Part shown: positions 37,236 to 47,816 of the stretch, piece by piece
Numbering within the stretch: the first letter of the stretch is position 1
Layout: each line of letters begins with the position of its first letter
Origin: Pseudoalteromonas tunicata
Lineage (GTDB): Bacteria > Pseudomonadota > Gammaproteobacteria > Enterobacterales > Alteromonadaceae
NCBI RefSeq assembly: GCF_002310815.1
Contig: NZ_CP011032.1
Coordinates: 784,001 to 848,000, forward strand
Direction: 5' to 3'
DNA length: 64,000 nt
Made by a program: the position numbers and the translations under genes
Notes under the pieces: generated by a model
Database searches by the model: none
What the model was told of the DNA's origin: nothing
What the model saw: only the letters and a program-made list of their open reading frames with translations

Positions 37236-37955
37236 TTGCTCGCAATTATTCGGTTATTATTTATTGCATTGTTTATATTATTCAGTGGCTTATTCGGTTT
37301 GCTGATGTGTATTTTTATTCCTTTTCACCCCAATCACGTGCACCGAGTGGCTTCTTGGTATGGCAGTGTTGCGACTATTTTAGGCGTTAAGATTGAAATA
37401 AGTGTCGCACCTGAAGTCAAAGATGGGCCCTATGTCTTTGTTGCCAATCATCAAAATAGTTATGATATTTTTACCATCACAAAAGCAGTGCCAGCACGCA
37501 CTGTAAGTATTGGTAAAAAAAGCTTAAAGTGGATCCCATTTTTTGGTCAATTATATTGGTTAACTGGTAATATTTTAATTGATCGCTCTAATCGTTCTAA
37601 AGCGGTTGGTACGATTTCAAAAGCGGCCGAAAAAATTAAACGTAAAGGTTTGTCAGTTTGGATGTTTCCGGAAGGGACGCGTAGTTACGGTCGTGGATTA
37701 TTGCCATTTAAAGTAGGCGCTTTTCATACTGCATTACAAGCCGATGTGCCAGTTGTTCCAGTGTGCATGAGCACTACCCACGATAAAATAAAGCTAAACC
37801 GTTGGCATAACGGTACGATTTATATTGAATTGTTAGCGCCAATAAAATTATCGGCAAAAGACAGCATTCGAGAGCAAGCACAAAATGTCCATGCTATTAT
37901 GCAAGACAAGATTAAACAGTTAGATGCGAAAGTCGCAGATCAAGAGAGTAAATAA
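37236..37955 (+). CDS. plsC: 1-acyl-sn-glycerol-3-phosphate acyltransferase
   Basis: Makes phosphatidic acid in phospholipid synthesis. The 239 residues begin with a membrane helix (about 3-27). The catalytic HX4D motif is in VANHQNSYD (about 71-79), and the FPEGTRS motif that binds the phosphate follows near residue 145. It uses a TTG start, 7 bases after an AGAGGAG site. The next gene, rraB, overlaps by one base. A TATAAT box lies at 37201-37206, about 30 bp upstream, and is the likely promoter -10. Confidence 0.94.
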   Translation: MLAIIRLLFIALFILFSGLFGLLMCIFIPFHPNHVHRVASWYGSVATILGVKIEISVAPEVKDGPYVFVANHQNSYDIFTITKAVPARTVSIGKKSLKWIPFFGQLYWLTGNILIDRSNRSKAVGTISKAAEKIKRKGLSVWMFPEGTRSYGRGLLPFKVGAFHTALQADVPVVPVCMSTTHDKIKLNRWHNGTIYIELLAPIKLSAKDSIREQAQNVHAIMQDKIKQLDAKVADQESK

Positions 37956-38290
37956 TGGAAAACTGGCGCGAAATTAGTGAAGATATTGTTGAATCATTAT
38001 TAGAAGATGGTTCAAATCCTGAAGTTTTATATGAAGTTGAGCATCACTTTGTTAGTGAAGATTTTAAACAGTTAGAAGCTGCTGCACTTGCTGCGTTTAA
38101 ACTTGGTTATGATGTTGAAGATCCTGCAGAGCTTGAGCTAGAAGAGGGCGGCAAGATTTGGGGATTTGATGTAGTTGTTGAGTCTGAACTTGACGTTGAA
38201 GCTATTATGGAAGACGTTGATAAACTTGCGGCCTTAGCACAAGAGCACCATGTTGAATACGATGGCTGGGGCACTTACTTTCAAGAGTAA
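37955..38290 (+). CDS. rraB: Ribonuclease E inhibitor RraB
   Basis: A 111-residue acidic protein of the RraB (YjgD) family that binds RNase E and slows decay of selected mRNAs. The C-terminal LAQEHHVEYDGWGTYF segment is the family hallmark, and the protein is strongly acidic throughout. Its ATG overlaps the plsC stop by one base (TAATG), so translation is coupled. Confidence 0.93.
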   Translation: MENWREISEDIVESLLEDGSNPEVLYEVEHHFVSEDFKQLEAAALAAFKLGYDVEDPAELELEEGGKIWGFDVVVESELDVEAIMEDVDKLAALAQEHHVEYDGWGTYFQE

Positions 38291-38302
38291 CATTCAGCCT
38301 AA

Positions 38303-38324
38303 CAGCCTAACAAATGTTAGGCTG
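38303..38324 (+). terminator. Hairpin after rraB
   Basis: Perfect 10-bp stem CAGCCTAACA / TGTTAGGCTG with a 2-base loop, 13 bp after the rraB stop. The following run is TATCTT, so the T-tract is weak. Confidence 0.6.
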
Positions 38325-38463
38325 TATCTTAGCTTCTATCCCCCTACAACTGTTCAAAAAGCAGTACTAAATTCGTAATTTAAATTAGGATTTAACCAAA
38401 TCCACAACTTAAGTTCGCATTCTCGGTTAATTAAGTGTAAGTTTTCACCTTCTGATGTAATTA

Positions 38464-39723
38464 ATGCCGTTTATGTTAAAAGTTATCACTATTGCTGAAT
38501 TAAAACCTGGCATGTATGTCACACGGATTTTAAAGCAAAAATCAAATATCAAAATAAAAACGGGGATTGTGCGTAGTCAATCACTGATTGATACTTTAGC
38601 CCTACATGGGATAAAAAAACTTGAGATTGATTTAAAACAAAGTGAAACCGCGCAAGCGCAACAGCAAGTAAAACCTATTGTTACCCCATTAATAGCACCA
38701 GAGCCAGTTGAAAAAACTGACCCACAACCTGAACCAACCCCTAAACAAAAAAAACCAGCCGTGATTGCGAGCGATGAAACTTCGCTTGAAGAAGAGTTTC
38801 AGCAAGCCTCTGCGGCATACGATGCTGGGCTGCGTAAAATAACCACATTACAATGTGATTTAATGATGGGCCAAAGTGTCAACATTGCAGTACTTGATGA
38901 AGTTGGGCAAACCATTCTAGAGTCAGTATTTCGTAATGAAAGTGCGATGGCGGTACTGACGAGGTTGCGTGATAAAAATACATATGCCTTTCGTCACTCC
39001 ATCAATACCGCGATTTTAGTAACCATGTTTGGTAAATTTTTGGGATACAATAAAAATCGTATTATAGAACTCACCATGGGTGCGTTGTTCCATGATTTAG
39101 GTCAGTCGAAAGTACCTCAAGGTATATTATCAAAAGCAGATAAACTGACCGAACTTGAGCGTAAAGCGGTGCAAAAGCATGTTGCTCATAGCTTTAGTTT
39201 GGCCAAGCAATACCCAAAAATTACACCTTTGATGATAGATGTGATTATTAATCATCATGAGCGTTTAGACGGTAGTGGTTATCCCCGAGGCTTAAAAGGA
39301 GATAAGCTGAGTACTGCAGCAAAAATTATTGCGATAGTTGATGTCTATGATGCACTCACTGCCGATAGGCATTTTAAAAGTGGCATAGAGCCGATAGCCG
39401 CATTGCGCTATTTAATGAGTAAACCTGAGTTATTTGATTCGGTATTAGTGCAAAAGTTTATTCGTTGTGTCGGTGTCCATCCCGTTGGTTCTATCGTGAA
39501 GTTGACTGGGGAAAAGCTAGCTTTGGTGCTTGAAGGTAACCGCGCTGCGCCTCTTAAGCCTAAAATTCAAATATTTTATAATGCAAAACATCAGCATTAT
39601 ATTACCCGCAAAAAACTGTGTTTGGTTGAACATGGTCAAACGATAAAAATTATTTCAGGTGTACAACCACAAGATCATCAAATTAATTTAAGCCGTTTAC
39701 TTAAAGAGCAGTTGAGCGTTTAA
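38464..39723 (+). CDS. HD-GYP cyclic di-GMP phosphodiesterase with DUF3391 domain
   Basis: A 419-residue cytoplasmic protein. The N-terminal DUF3391 domain (about 1-60, with ITIAELKPGMYVTRI) is followed by a Pro/Lys-rich linker (about 70-110) and an HD-GYP domain (about 165-340). Metal-binding motifs are present: LFHDLGQSKVP (HD) and HHERLDGSGYPRG (GYP). The protein should therefore degrade cyclic di-GMP to GMP. Its 3' end overlaps the convergent small membrane protein gene by 23 bp. The start codon has only a weak ribosome site; an ATG 9 bp further in is an alternative. Confidence 0.93.
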   Translation: MPFMLKVITIAELKPGMYVTRILKQKSNIKIKTGIVRSQSLIDTLALHGIKKLEIDLKQSETAQAQQQVKPIVTPLIAPEPVEKTDPQPEPTPKQKKPAVIASDETSLEEEFQQASAAYDAGLRKITTLQCDLMMGQSVNIAVLDEVGQTILESVFRNESAMAVLTRLRDKNTYAFRHSINTAILVTMFGKFLGYNKNRIIELTMGALFHDLGQSKVPQGILSKADKLTELERKAVQKHVAHSFSLAKQYPKITPLMIDVIINHHERLDGSGYPRGLKGDKLSTAAKIIAIVDVYDALTADRHFKSGIEPIAALRYLMSKPELFDSVLVQKFIRCVGVHPVGSIVKLTGEKLALVLEGNRAAPLKPKIQIFYNAKHQHYITRKKLCLVEHGQTIKIISGVQPQDHQINLSRLLKEQLSV

Positions 39724-39994
39724 TCCTCGGTGAGCGAAGCCATTTCTGTAGTGGTATTGTTGAAATTACATAGCTAGTTAATAGCATTAGTAGCCAAACG
39801 AATGTGCCAAAAAAGCCATCAAAGACAAAGTTGCAAATTAATTGTGCCATCACGGCTGCAACAATGGCGGCAAACCAATACTGTGTCAAACGCTCGTCTG
39901 CGTAAGCGTGCTTACTATCTGCATAACGGTTACTAATTTTTAAAGCATAAATAGCAATCAAGCTACAAATAGAAGCAAAAGAGAGTAATAGCAT
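39701..39994 (-). CDS. Small integral membrane protein, possibly Fur-regulated
   Basis: A 97-residue protein of unknown function with three hydrophobic segments (about residues 2-18, 38-55 and 57-77) and a basic C-terminus. No family is recognised. The ATG at 39994 has an AAAGGA site and is preferred to one 75 bp upstream. A Fur-like inverted repeat lies 57 bp before the start, which suggests iron control. The 3' end overlaps the convergent HD-GYP gene. Confidence 0.65.
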   Translation of the reverse strand: MLLLSFASICSLIAIYALKISNRYADSKHAYADERLTQYWFAAIVAAVMAQLICNFVFDGFFGTFVWLLMLLTSYVISTIPLQKWLRSPRIKRSTAL

Positions 39995-40050
39995 TTTGCA
40001 CGTTCCTTTTGTGGGCAATGAAACTAGCATATCAAAAACGTAGGCATTGT

Positions 40051-40071
40051 AAATGATATTTATTATCATTT
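40051..40071 (-). promoter_or_regulatory. Fur-like box
   Basis: AAATGATA-TTTAT-TATCATTT is a perfect 8-5-8 inverted repeat. Its core TGATATTTATTATCA (40054-40068) matches the 7-1-7 Fur consensus TGATAATNATTATCA at 13 of the 14 defined positions. It lies upstream of the small membrane protein gene on the minus strand and 256 bp upstream of fadL on the plus strand. The rest of the 332-bp gap (39995-40326) shows no other clear site. Confidence 0.65.
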
Positions 40072-40326
40072 AAGTAATTCGTTTGTTTTGTCTGATTTTT
40101 CATCACGCGTAATCATCAACGTTGCCAACTGATAAAAAAATCCAATATTTAATTTAAGTTACAATTTATTTGCTGAGTTATTACTCTAAAAAGGCTAGAG
40201 TAATGAGCTGATAAGTAAGTGAATATTTGCTTAAAAATAATACACTTGATGAACAATCAAGTTGCGCCGTGCAGAACAAACATTACCGAAAGTTAACTTT
40301 TGGCAATGACAATAATAGAGAACCAC

Positions 40327-41586
40327 ATGAACTTAAAAAAAACACTCTTGGCAACAAGTTTAACGCTACTTTCGCAGCAATCATTTGCTGCTGCATTTCA
40401 ATTAGCAGAAAGCAGTGCGTCAGGTTTAGGGCGTGCATTTGCCGGTGAAGCGGCGATTGCCGAAAACGCATCGGTTGTTGCAAGAAATCCAGCTTTAATG
40501 ACGCAATTTAAAGAGATGCAACTGAGTGTTGTTGCTACCTATGTTAAACCCGATGTGAGCTTAAATGGCCAAAGTGCACCACGTGATGTCAACGCTAATG
40601 TATTAGATGACGATAGCATTGCACCAAGCGCGGTGATCCCAGCGGTTTATTTTACTATGCCAATTAATGAGCAATTTGCGGTGGGTTTTGGCGCATTTTC
40701 GAATTTTGGTTTAGCTACCGAGTTTAACGATGATTATGCCGCAGGTCAGCTTGCTGGTGATACTGAAATCACAACCGTTAATTTTAACGCCAGCCTTGCT
40801 TATAAAGTAACGGACGCATTATCGGTAGCAGCAGGCATTAATTATATTTATGCCGATGCAGCAATTAAGCGCCATTTTGGCACATCACTTTACCCAATTC
40901 CTGCGCAAACTGAAGCTGTTGATCTTGAAGGGGATGATACCGGTTTTGGTTTTAATTTAGGCGTTGCATATGAAGTAAAAGACGGTCATCGTTATGGTTT
41001 ACATTATCGCAGTGAAACCGATATTACCTTTGATGGTACCTATTCAAACCAATTACCAGCTGCTTTAGGTGGCTTAGCGGGTAAGGTTTTACCAGGCTCT
41101 GTAGCCATTACTTTACCGGCAGTTGTTGAGTTTTCGGGTTCTCATCAGCTTAATGCTGAATATGGTTTACATTACTCTGTGATGTGGACAGGCTGGGGCA
41201 GCTTTGACAAGTTAGAAGCTTATGTTGAAGGCAAAGATGGCCCGGTATTTAGCAAAAGCGAGCAGTTCCAAGACGCATTTCGCATCGCATTAGGAGGCGA
41301 TTATCAATATAACGATACGTTAAAGCTTCGTGCCGGTATTGCTTATGATGAAAGTCCAGCAGAGCAAGCGCATCTGTCGATTTCAATTCCAGATACTAAC
41401 CGATTATGGTTAAGCGCGGGTGCAAATTATGCTATTGATGCACATTCATCGGTTGATGTGGGCATAAGTATCTTACGCGGTAAAACGCAGCACTTTGTTG
41501 AAACCGATAACCTTGGTCAAGCGTGGGGCTTTGAGTCTAAAGGTCATGCGTATTTAGTGGGTGCACAGTACAATTATCAGTTCTAA
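40327..41586 (+). CDS. fadL: FadL family outer membrane long-chain fatty acid transporter
   Basis: A 419-residue outer-membrane beta barrel for uptake of fatty acids or other hydrophobic compounds. A signal peptide (cleaved after SFA) is followed by AAFQLAESSASGLGRAFAG, the hallmark N-terminal hatch region. NPALM and the terminal aromatic residue (QYNYQF) fit the family. The ATG at 40327 is chosen because it yields a normal signal peptide; the frame is open 27 bp further upstream. A strong terminator follows. Confidence 0.95.
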   Translation: MNLKKTLLATSLTLLSQQSFAAAFQLAESSASGLGRAFAGEAAIAENASVVARNPALMTQFKEMQLSVVATYVKPDVSLNGQSAPRDVNANVLDDDSIAPSAVIPAVYFTMPINEQFAVGFGAFSNFGLATEFNDDYAAGQLAGDTEITTVNFNASLAYKVTDALSVAAGINYIYADAAIKRHFGTSLYPIPAQTEAVDLEGDDTGFGFNLGVAYEVKDGHRYGLHYRSETDITFDGTYSNQLPAALGGLAGKVLPGSVAITLPAVVEFSGSHQLNAEYGLHYSVMWTGWGSFDKLEAYVEGKDGPVFSKSEQFQDAFRIALGGDYQYNDTLKLRAGIAYDESPAEQAHLSISIPDTNRLWLSAGANYAIDAHSSVDVGISILRGKTQHFVETDNLGQAWGFESKGHAYLVGAQYNYQF

Positions 41587-41631
41587 TATTTAAATCTGGA
41601 GGCTGATAAGCCTCTGGAATTTAACACATTA

Positions 41632-41667
41632 AAAAAGCCACGCTAATTTTTGTTAGCGTGGCTTTTT
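41632..41667. terminator. Bidirectional terminator between fadL and valS
   Basis: Perfect 15-bp stem AAAAAGCCACGCTAA / TTAGCGTGGCTTTTT with a 6-base loop. It has A and T runs on each side and lies between convergent genes. A smaller GAGGCTGATAAGCCTC hairpin lies just before it, after fadL. Confidence 0.93.
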
Positions 41668-41688
41668 AGTGTTAGGTATTGATTGAGA

Positions 41689-44535
41689 TTATAAGCTTTC
41701 GATTTTCGCTTTTTGCTCAAGTAATTTAGCGCAAGCATCAGAATACTCGGCTAATTTTTCGTGCTCTTTTGCAAGTACTGCTTCAGGTGCATTATTAACA
41801 AATTTTTCGTTTGCCAGTTTGTTTTGCACTTGTGCTAAGCCTTTTTCAGCTTTTTCAAGCTGCTTGGCAATACGAGTAAGCTCTGCGGCCACATCAATTA
41901 AGCCTGCCATAGGAATTAAAATTTCCAATTGACCTACTAATGCTGTTGCACTTGCTGGTGCTTCATCGGCATCAGTTAATTGTGTGACAGATTCTAACTT
42001 CGCAAGCGAAGCTAAGAATGCTTGGTTTTCGCTTAAGCGGCGCGCATCATCGGCACTAGTATTTTTAAGTAATACATTTAGTGGAGTATTTGGGCTGATG
42101 TCCATTTCACCACGAATGTTACGAATGGCTAAGATGAATTGTTTTACCCATTCTAAATCGGCCATAGCCAGTTGGTCTACTTTGCTTTCGTCAAATGCAG
42201 GGAATGCCTGAAGCATAATGGTATCAGCATTGATGCCAGCAAGTGGTGCAACGCGTTGCCAAATGGTTTCTGTGATATAAGGCATAAGCGGGTGCATCAA
42301 GCGCAATAAACCTTCAAGCACGGTAACAAGTACATGGCGGGTACCACGTTGCTCATTTTCAGTGCCTTTGAATAAAATTGGCTTAGTTAGTTCTAAATAC
42401 CAATCACAGAATTGATTCCAAGTGAATTCGTACACAGTGCTGGCTGCTAAATCAAAACGGTAATTATCTAAATGTTCAGTAAAGATTTTTGTCGTGGTTT
42501 GAAATTGGCCTAAAATCCAGCGATCAGCTAATGAATATTCCATTGTGCCACCATTAAAACCACAGTCTTTTTCTTCTGTGTTCATTAATACGTAGCGGCT
42601 TGCATTCCAAAGCTTATTACAGAAATTGCGATAACCATCAAGACGGTTCATATCCCAGTTGATATCACGACCCGTTGACGCCATAGCTGCAAGAGTAAAG
42701 CGCAGTGCATCCGTACCGTGCGCTTCGATACCATCGGTGAATGTTTTACGGGTATTTTGTTCAATCTTTTTCGCCAGTTGTGGTTGCATCATGTTACCAC
42801 AGCGCTTTTCAACTAGGCTTTCAAGGTCGATACCATCAATCATATCAATAGGATCAAGTACGTTACCCTTTGATTTCGACATCTTATCGCCATTTTCATC
42901 GCGAATTAGACCTGTGACATAAACTGTTTTAAATGGCACTTGTGGTTTGCCGTTTTCATCTTTGATGAAATGTAACGTCATCATGATCATACGGGCAACC
43001 CAGAAGAAAATGATGTCAAAACCTGTCACTAATACATCCGAAGGGTGGAATGTTTTTAAGTCATCAGTATTGGCAGGCCAACCTTGCGTTGAGAACGTCC
43101 AAAGTGCAGATGAGAACCAAGTATCAAGTACGTCTTCATCTTGGGTTAGCACAGTATCGGCTGCAATGTTGTTATCACGACGCACTTCGGCTTCATCGCG
43201 ACCAACAAATACATTACCTTGTGCATCATACCAAGCTGGAATACGGTGGCCCCACCAAAGCTGGCGCGAAATACACCAATCTTGAATATCGTTCATCCAA
43301 GAGTTGTACATGTTTTCGTATTGAGCTGGCACAAATTTAATGTCGCCATTCGCTACAGCTTGTTTTGCTGGCTCAGCCAATGGTGCAACACGGACATACC
43401 ATTGATCAGTCAGTAATGGCTCAATGACAACGCCAGAGCGGTCGCCATATGGCACAGTTAAGCTGTGATCTTCAATTTTTTCGAGTAAACCCAACGCTTC
43501 AAACTCGCCAACAATGGCTGCGCGCGCATCGTAACGGTCTAAACCATGAAAACGCTCAGGAATTGGCGCATCAATTTCAATTGCTTTGCCTGTTGAATCG
43601 TAGCCTTCACCTGCGCTTAGTACTGCTGCATCTTTATTAAAGATGTTGATCATGTTGAGCTGATGACGTTTACCGACTTCATTGTCGTTAAAATCATGGG
43701 CAGGGGTGATTTTTACGCAACCTGTGCCTTTTTCCATGTCGGCATGGTCATCGGCAACAATTTGAATACGACGATTAACTAACGGTAAAACAACGTCTTT
43801 ACCGATTAAATCAATGTAACGCTCATCTTCAGGGTTAACCGCAATACCGGTATCACCTAACATTGTTTCAGGGCGAGTTGTTGCCACAACAATGTAGTTT
43901 TTACCATCTTTAGTGGTTAAGCCATCAGCCAGTGGATAGCGTAAGTGCCACATGTGGCCTTGTTTATCTTTGTTTTCAACTTCTAAATCTGAAATCGCCG
44001 TATGAAGCTTTGGATCCCAGTTTACTAAGCGCTTACCACGATAGATTAGATCTTCTTTGTGTAAACGAACGAATACTTCTTTAACGGCTTCTGATAAACC
44101 TTCGTCCATGGTAAAACGCTCGCGGTCCCAATCAACGGATGCACCTAAGCGACGAAGTTGTTTGGTGATAGTGCCACCAGATTCATTTTTCCACTGCCAA
44201 ATTTTATCGATAAACGCATCACGGCCTAAATCGTGGCGTGTTTTGTTTTCTTCTGCTGCAAGTTTACGCTCAACCACCATTTGTGTAGCGATACCTGCGT
44301 GGTCAGTACCTACTTGCCATAAGGTATTGTTTCCTTGCATACGTTTGAAGCGAGTTAAGGTATCCATAATGGTATCTTGAAACGCATGGCCCATGTGCAG
44401 GCTACCCGTCACATTTGGTGGCGGGATCATAATTGAGTAAGCTTGACCTTTACCCGATGGCTTAAAGTAGCCTTTTTCTTCCCAGTCTTGGTATAAAGAC
44501 TGCTCTATATCTTGCGGATTATAGGTTTTATCCAT
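41689..44535 (-). CDS. valS: Valyl-tRNA synthetase
   Basis: Class I synthetase charging tRNA-Val. The 948 residues match E. coli ValS (951) from the first residues ([10 protein letters not shown]) on. The HIGH-type motif is HMGHAF, and the KMSKS loop is KMSKSKGNV at about residue 554. The editing domain lies between, and the C-terminal coiled coil (about 880-948) is present. It is third in pepA-holC-valS. Confidence 0.98.
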   Translation of the reverse strand: MDKTYNPQDIEQSLYQDWEEKGYFKPSGKGQAYSIMIPPPNVTGSLHMGHAFQDTIMDTLTRFKRMQGNNTLWQVGTDHAGIATQMVVERKLAAEENKTRHDLGRDAFIDKIWQWKNESGGTITKQLRRLGASVDWDRERFTMDEGLSEAVKEVFVRLHKEDLIYRGKRLVNWDPKLHTAISDLEVENKDKQGHMWHLRYPLADGLTTKDGKNYIVVATTRPETMLGDTGIAVNPEDERYIDLIGKDVVLPLVNRRIQIVADDHADMEKGTGCVKITPAHDFNDNEVGKRHQLNMINIFNKDAAVLSAGEGYDSTGKAIEIDAPIPERFHGLDRYDARAAIVGEFEALGLLEKIEDHSLTVPYGDRSGVVIEPLLTDQWYVRVAPLAEPAKQAVANGDIKFVPAQYENMYNSWMNDIQDWCISRQLWWGHRIPAWYDAQGNVFVGRDEAEVRRDNNIAADTVLTQDEDVLDTWFSSALWTFSTQGWPANTDDLKTFHPSDVLVTGFDIIFFWVARMIMMTLHFIKDENGKPQVPFKTVYVTGLIRDENGDKMSKSKGNVLDPIDMIDGIDLESLVEKRCGNMMQPQLAKKIEQNTRKTFTDGIEAHGTDALRFTLAAMASTGRDINWDMNRLDGYRNFCNKLWNASRYVLMNTEEKDCGFNGGTMEYSLADRWILGQFQTTTKIFTEHLDNYRFDLAASTVYEFTWNQFCDWYLELTKPILFKGTENEQRGTRHVLVTVLEGLLRLMHPLMPYITETIWQRVAPLAGINADTIMLQAFPAFDESKVDQLAMADLEWVKQFILAIRNIRGEMDISPNTPLNVLLKNTSADDARRLSENQAFLASLAKLESVTQLTDADEAPASATALVGQLEILIPMAGLIDVAAELTRIAKQLEKAEKGLAQVQNKLANEKFVNNAPEAVLAKEHEKLAEYSDACAKLLEQKAKIESL

Positions 44536-44559
44536 TGCACAGAACCTTTTTATAAATGC

Positions 44560-45000
44560 TTAATGTTCAATATCAATTGTTGAAATGTTGGCACCAAGTT
44601 GGCGTAATTGCTTATAACGCTCACGAGCAGCTTGTTTTTGCTCTTCTTGAAATGGCACAAAATCATACACTTGATTAAATCGTCGAATAAAATCTGGCAC
44701 ATGTAACGCCAAATTAATCAGTATTTTTCGGTTGCCAACCGGCGTTGAATCACCAATTTCGACAGGGGCACCATTATGAGGCCCTTCGCCCTGTAAATTG
44801 TGTGGCACAAAGCTGTTTGCTTCAAATTGCCACAGGTATTCATCGATTAGGTGAGCGTCGGTTTTATTTTCAGTATAAATAAAAACCCGCTGACCTTGGC
44901 GATAACAATCGGCTGCAATTTTAGCAGCCAGATCAAAATGAGCCGCAATAGGACTATCCGGCTCATTTTCTTGTTTTTGAACGTAAAAAATAGCGTTCAT
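44560..45000 (-). CDS. holC: DNA polymerase III subunit chi
   Basis: Chi links the clamp loader to single-stranded DNA-binding protein at the replication fork. The 146 residues match E. coli HolC (147). The N-terminal NAIFYV, QRVFIYTE and the LINL-VPDF-RF-VYDFVP pattern are family features. Two ATG codons are adjacent; the second at 45000 is 6 bases after GAGG and gives the E. coli-like N-terminus. It lies between pepA and valS as in E. coli. Confidence 0.95.
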   Translation of the reverse strand: MNAIFYVQKQENEPDSPIAAHFDLAAKIAADCYRQGQRVFIYTENKTDAHLIDEYLWQFEANSFVPHNLQGEGPHNGAPVEIGDSTPVGNRKILINLALHVPDFIRRFNQVYDFVPFQEEQKQAARERYKQLRQLGANISTIDIEH

Positions 45001-45036
45001 CATTGCCTCAAAGCAAAATTTACGGCAGGAGGCGTT

Positions 45037-46548
45037 TTATGCCTCTTGCACTGGAGTGATATCTGCACGATTGAGCAAATATTGCGTCAACATCGGCACA
45101 GGACGGCCAGTCGCGCCTTTGTTTTTGCCGCTACGCCATGCAGTTCCTGCGATATCTAAATGGGCCCAATTATACTTTTTGGTAAATTTAGATAAGAAAC
45201 ATGCCGCGGTAATAGTACCTGCAGCGCGGCCACCTAAATTAGTGAAATCAGCAAATGGACTTTCTAACTGGTCTTGATAATCATCCCAAAGTGGTAATTG
45301 CCAAGCGCGGTCACCACTTTGTTCACCTGATTTAATTAAATCGTGCGCTAAAGGGTTGTGGCTTGATAATAATCCCGTGGCGTGGTGACCAAGCGCGATT
45401 ATACACGCACCAGTGAGGGTCGCGACATCAATAACTGTTTCTGGAGCAAAACTTTCAACATAAGTCAGTGCATCACATAATACTAAACGCCCTTCGGCAT
45501 CTGTATTCAGTACTTCAACCGTTTGACCCGACATGGTGGTTAAAATATCGCCCGGGCGATATGCATTTGAGCTTGGCATGTTTTCGCAGCCAGCCAAAAT
45601 GCCAATTACATTGAGGGGTAAGTTCATTTCGGCCAGTGCGCGCATAGTGCCAAGGACTCCAGCTGCACCGCCCATGTCGTATTTCATTTCATCCATGGCT
45701 TCGCCTGGTTTAATTGAAATACCGCCCGAATCAAACGTCAGACCTTTACCGACTAGCACAATAGGCGCTTGGCTTTCTGGCGCGCCATTGTAGTGAATAA
45801 CCGACATAATCGATTCATTAGCACTACCACGACCTACAGCTAAATAAGAGTGCATGCCAAGTTCATCCATTTCTTGCTCGCCCACGAGATTTACGGTGAC
45901 TTTCTCGTAGTTGGTTTCTAGTAACTTTGCTTGTTCACCCAAGTAAGCAGGGTTACAAATGTTTGGCGGCATGTTTGCCACGTCTTTACATAATTTCATG
46001 CCTGCAGAAATTGCTAAACCGTGCTCGATGGCGTTTTCGCCAATGGCTAATTCACGACGTGTTGGCACGTTAAATACAATTTTACGTAATGGGCGACGGG
46101 TATCGCTTTTTTTACTTTTTAATTGATCAAAAGTGTAGAGGCAATCTTGTGTCGTTTCGACTGCTTGGCGCACTTTCCAATAAGTGTCTCGTCCTTTAAC
46201 ATGTTGCTCAGTTAAAAAGCATACGGCTTCCATTGAACCCGTTTCGTTTAAGGTATTGATCGTTTTTGAAATAATTTGTTTGTATTGTTTATCATTTAAT
46301 TCACGTTCTTTACCGCAACCGACTAATAAAATACGTTCGCTCAATACATTCGGTACATGATGTAATAATAGGATTTGGCCTGGTTTACCTTCAAGATCAC
46401 CGCGGCGGAGTAAATTTGAGATGTAACCATCGCTGATCCGATCCAGCTGTTCACCAATTGGCGACAAACGACGCGGTTCATAAACACCTACTACGATGCA
46501 GGCACTGCGTTGTTTTTCTGGGCTACCACTTTTTACGCTGAATTCCAT
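45037..46548 (-). CDS. pepA: Leucyl aminopeptidase A
   Basis: Two-metal M17 aminopeptidase; in E. coli it is also a DNA-binding accessory in recombination. The 503 residues match E. coli PepA from the N-terminal [17 protein letters not shown]. The signature [10 protein letters not shown] and the metal-binding KGLTFDSGG are intact. The frame is open 99 bp further upstream, but that region is not PepA-like; the ATG at 46548 has a GGAG site. The first gene of pepA-holC-valS, it is divergent from lptF. Confidence 0.97.
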   Translation of the reverse strand: MEFSVKSGSPEKQRSACIVVGVYEPRRLSPIGEQLDRISDGYISNLLRRGDLEGKPGQILLLHHVPNVLSERILLVGCGKERELNDKQYKQIISKTINTLNETGSMEAVCFLTEQHVKGRDTYWKVRQAVETTQDCLYTFDQLKSKKSDTRRPLRKIVFNVPTRRELAIGENAIEHGLAISAGMKLCKDVANMPPNICNPAYLGEQAKLLETNYEKVTVNLVGEQEMDELGMHSYLAVGRGSANESIMSVIHYNGAPESQAPIVLVGKGLTFDSGGISIKPGEAMDEMKYDMGGAAGVLGTMRALAEMNLPLNVIGILAGCENMPSSNAYRPGDILTTMSGQTVEVLNTDAEGRLVLCDALTYVESFAPETVIDVATLTGACIIALGHHATGLLSSHNPLAHDLIKSGEQSGDRAWQLPLWDDYQDQLESPFADFTNLGGRAAGTITAACFLSKFTKKYNWAHLDIAGTAWRSGKNKGATGRPVPMLTQYLLNRADITPVQEA

Positions 46549-46703
46549 AGCGACTCCTAACTGAATCTGCTCACTATTTATGCCATCTTTAACTTTTAGG
46601 TTTATAAAAACCTGCAATGACATATAATTAAGTTGTGAAAATAACAAGTTTACTTAAAATTTCTGACTATTCCAGTGAAAAGACATGTTTATAGGGGCGC
46701 ATT

Positions 46704-47816
46704 TTGCTAATTTTCCGTTATTTGTCTGCAGAAGTACTAAAATCGCAGTTGGCAGTGTTCCTCACTTTGATGACAATTTTTGTGAGTGAAAAATTTGTAC
46801 GCATTTTAACCGAAGCTACCGACGGTTCTTTGCCTGCAAAATTAATTATTTCGATGTTGGCGCTTAAACTGCCTCAATTAGCTTCATTTATTCTACCTTT
46901 GAGTATTTTCCTTGGGATTATTCTCGCGTACAGCCGCATTTATGCCGACAGTGAAATGACTGTCTTTAAAGCTTGTGGTGTAAGTGAATGGTATGTAGTG
47001 CGAGTGACCTTGGTATCGAGTTTTGTTTTAGCACTCTTTGCTGGGGCATTGACGCTCGTAGTTGCACCGTGGGCCAGTGAACAAGAATATCGCTTAGAAG
47101 AAAAAGCCAAAGCGGAATCGGGCCTTTTTAGCTTGCGGGCAGGGCGTTTTCAACAAACAGGTAACGAAAAAGCTGTGGTGTTTATCCATGATATTAATCA
47201 AGGTGGCACTGAGCTTAATAAAGTATTTGTTGCACAGTTTTCAGAAAATGAAAAACGGCCACAAGCGCGTATTGTTTATGCACAACATGGTATTGTTGAA
47301 GAGGGGGCTTCAGGTGAGCAGCAGCTTAAACTTGCCGCAGGTAAGCATTATGAGACCGACGGCATCAGTAAAGAATTAAAAGTCACTGAGTTTTCAGGGT
47401 ATCAAGTGCAAATTCAGGAACAAGCTATTGAGCATCAACGCCGAAAACTCGAAGCAATCTCAAGTAGCGCTTTATTACAAATGAACACCGCTGATGCTGC
47501 AGCACAATTTCAGTGGCGTTTAGCGATCCCATTATCCATTTTGATTTTAACCTTTATTGCCGTGCCACTTAGTGAGGTTAATCCTCGCCAAGGCAAGTTT
47601 GCGAAATTAGTACCAGCGATTGTATTTTATTTAATTTATTTTATTTTGCTCAATGGAGCCAAATTTGCCATTGAAGATGGACAAATCCCTGTGGGCTTGG
47701 GGCTGTGGTGGATCCATTTAACGGCTTTATTTATTGGTATGTTGTTAATTTTGCGCGGTCGAGAGGCAGGAGCCTTGATTAAAGCGGTCTTAACAAAAAG
47801 GGAGCGCATTAATTGA
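46704..47816 (+). CDS. lptF: LPS export ABC transporter permease LptF
   Basis: One of two membrane subunits that extract LPS from the inner membrane with LptB. The 370 residues contain six membrane helices, three before and three after a periplasmic beta-jellyroll domain (about 120-270). It uses a TTG start, 5 bases after AGGGGC. The stop overlaps the start of lptG. The position opposite pepA is conserved with E. coli. Confidence 0.96.
   Translation: MLIFRYLSAEVLKSQLAVFLTLMTIFVSEKFVRILTEATDGSLPAKLIISMLALKLPQLASFILPLSIFLGIILAYSRIYADSEMTVFKACGVSEWYVVRVTLVSSFVLALFAGALTLVVAPWASEQEYRLEEKAKAESGLFSLRAGRFQQTGNEKAVVFIHDINQGGTELNKVFVAQFSENEKRPQARIVYAQHGIVEEGASGEQQLKLAAGKHYETDGISKELKVTEFSGYQVQIQEQAIEHQRRKLEAISSSALLQMNTADAAAQFQWRLAIPLSILILTFIAVPLSEVNPRQGKFAKLVPAIVFYLIYFILLNGAKFAIEDGQIPVGLGLWWIHLTALFIGMLLILRGREAGALIKAVLTKRERIN

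Noticed and set aside
43050..43416. Plus-strand open frames opposite valS
   Set aside because: Shadows of a highly conserved synthetase gene.
46549..46647. Longer N-terminus for pepA
   Set aside because: PepA conservation starts exactly at the MEFSVKSG start, which has a good ribosome site.
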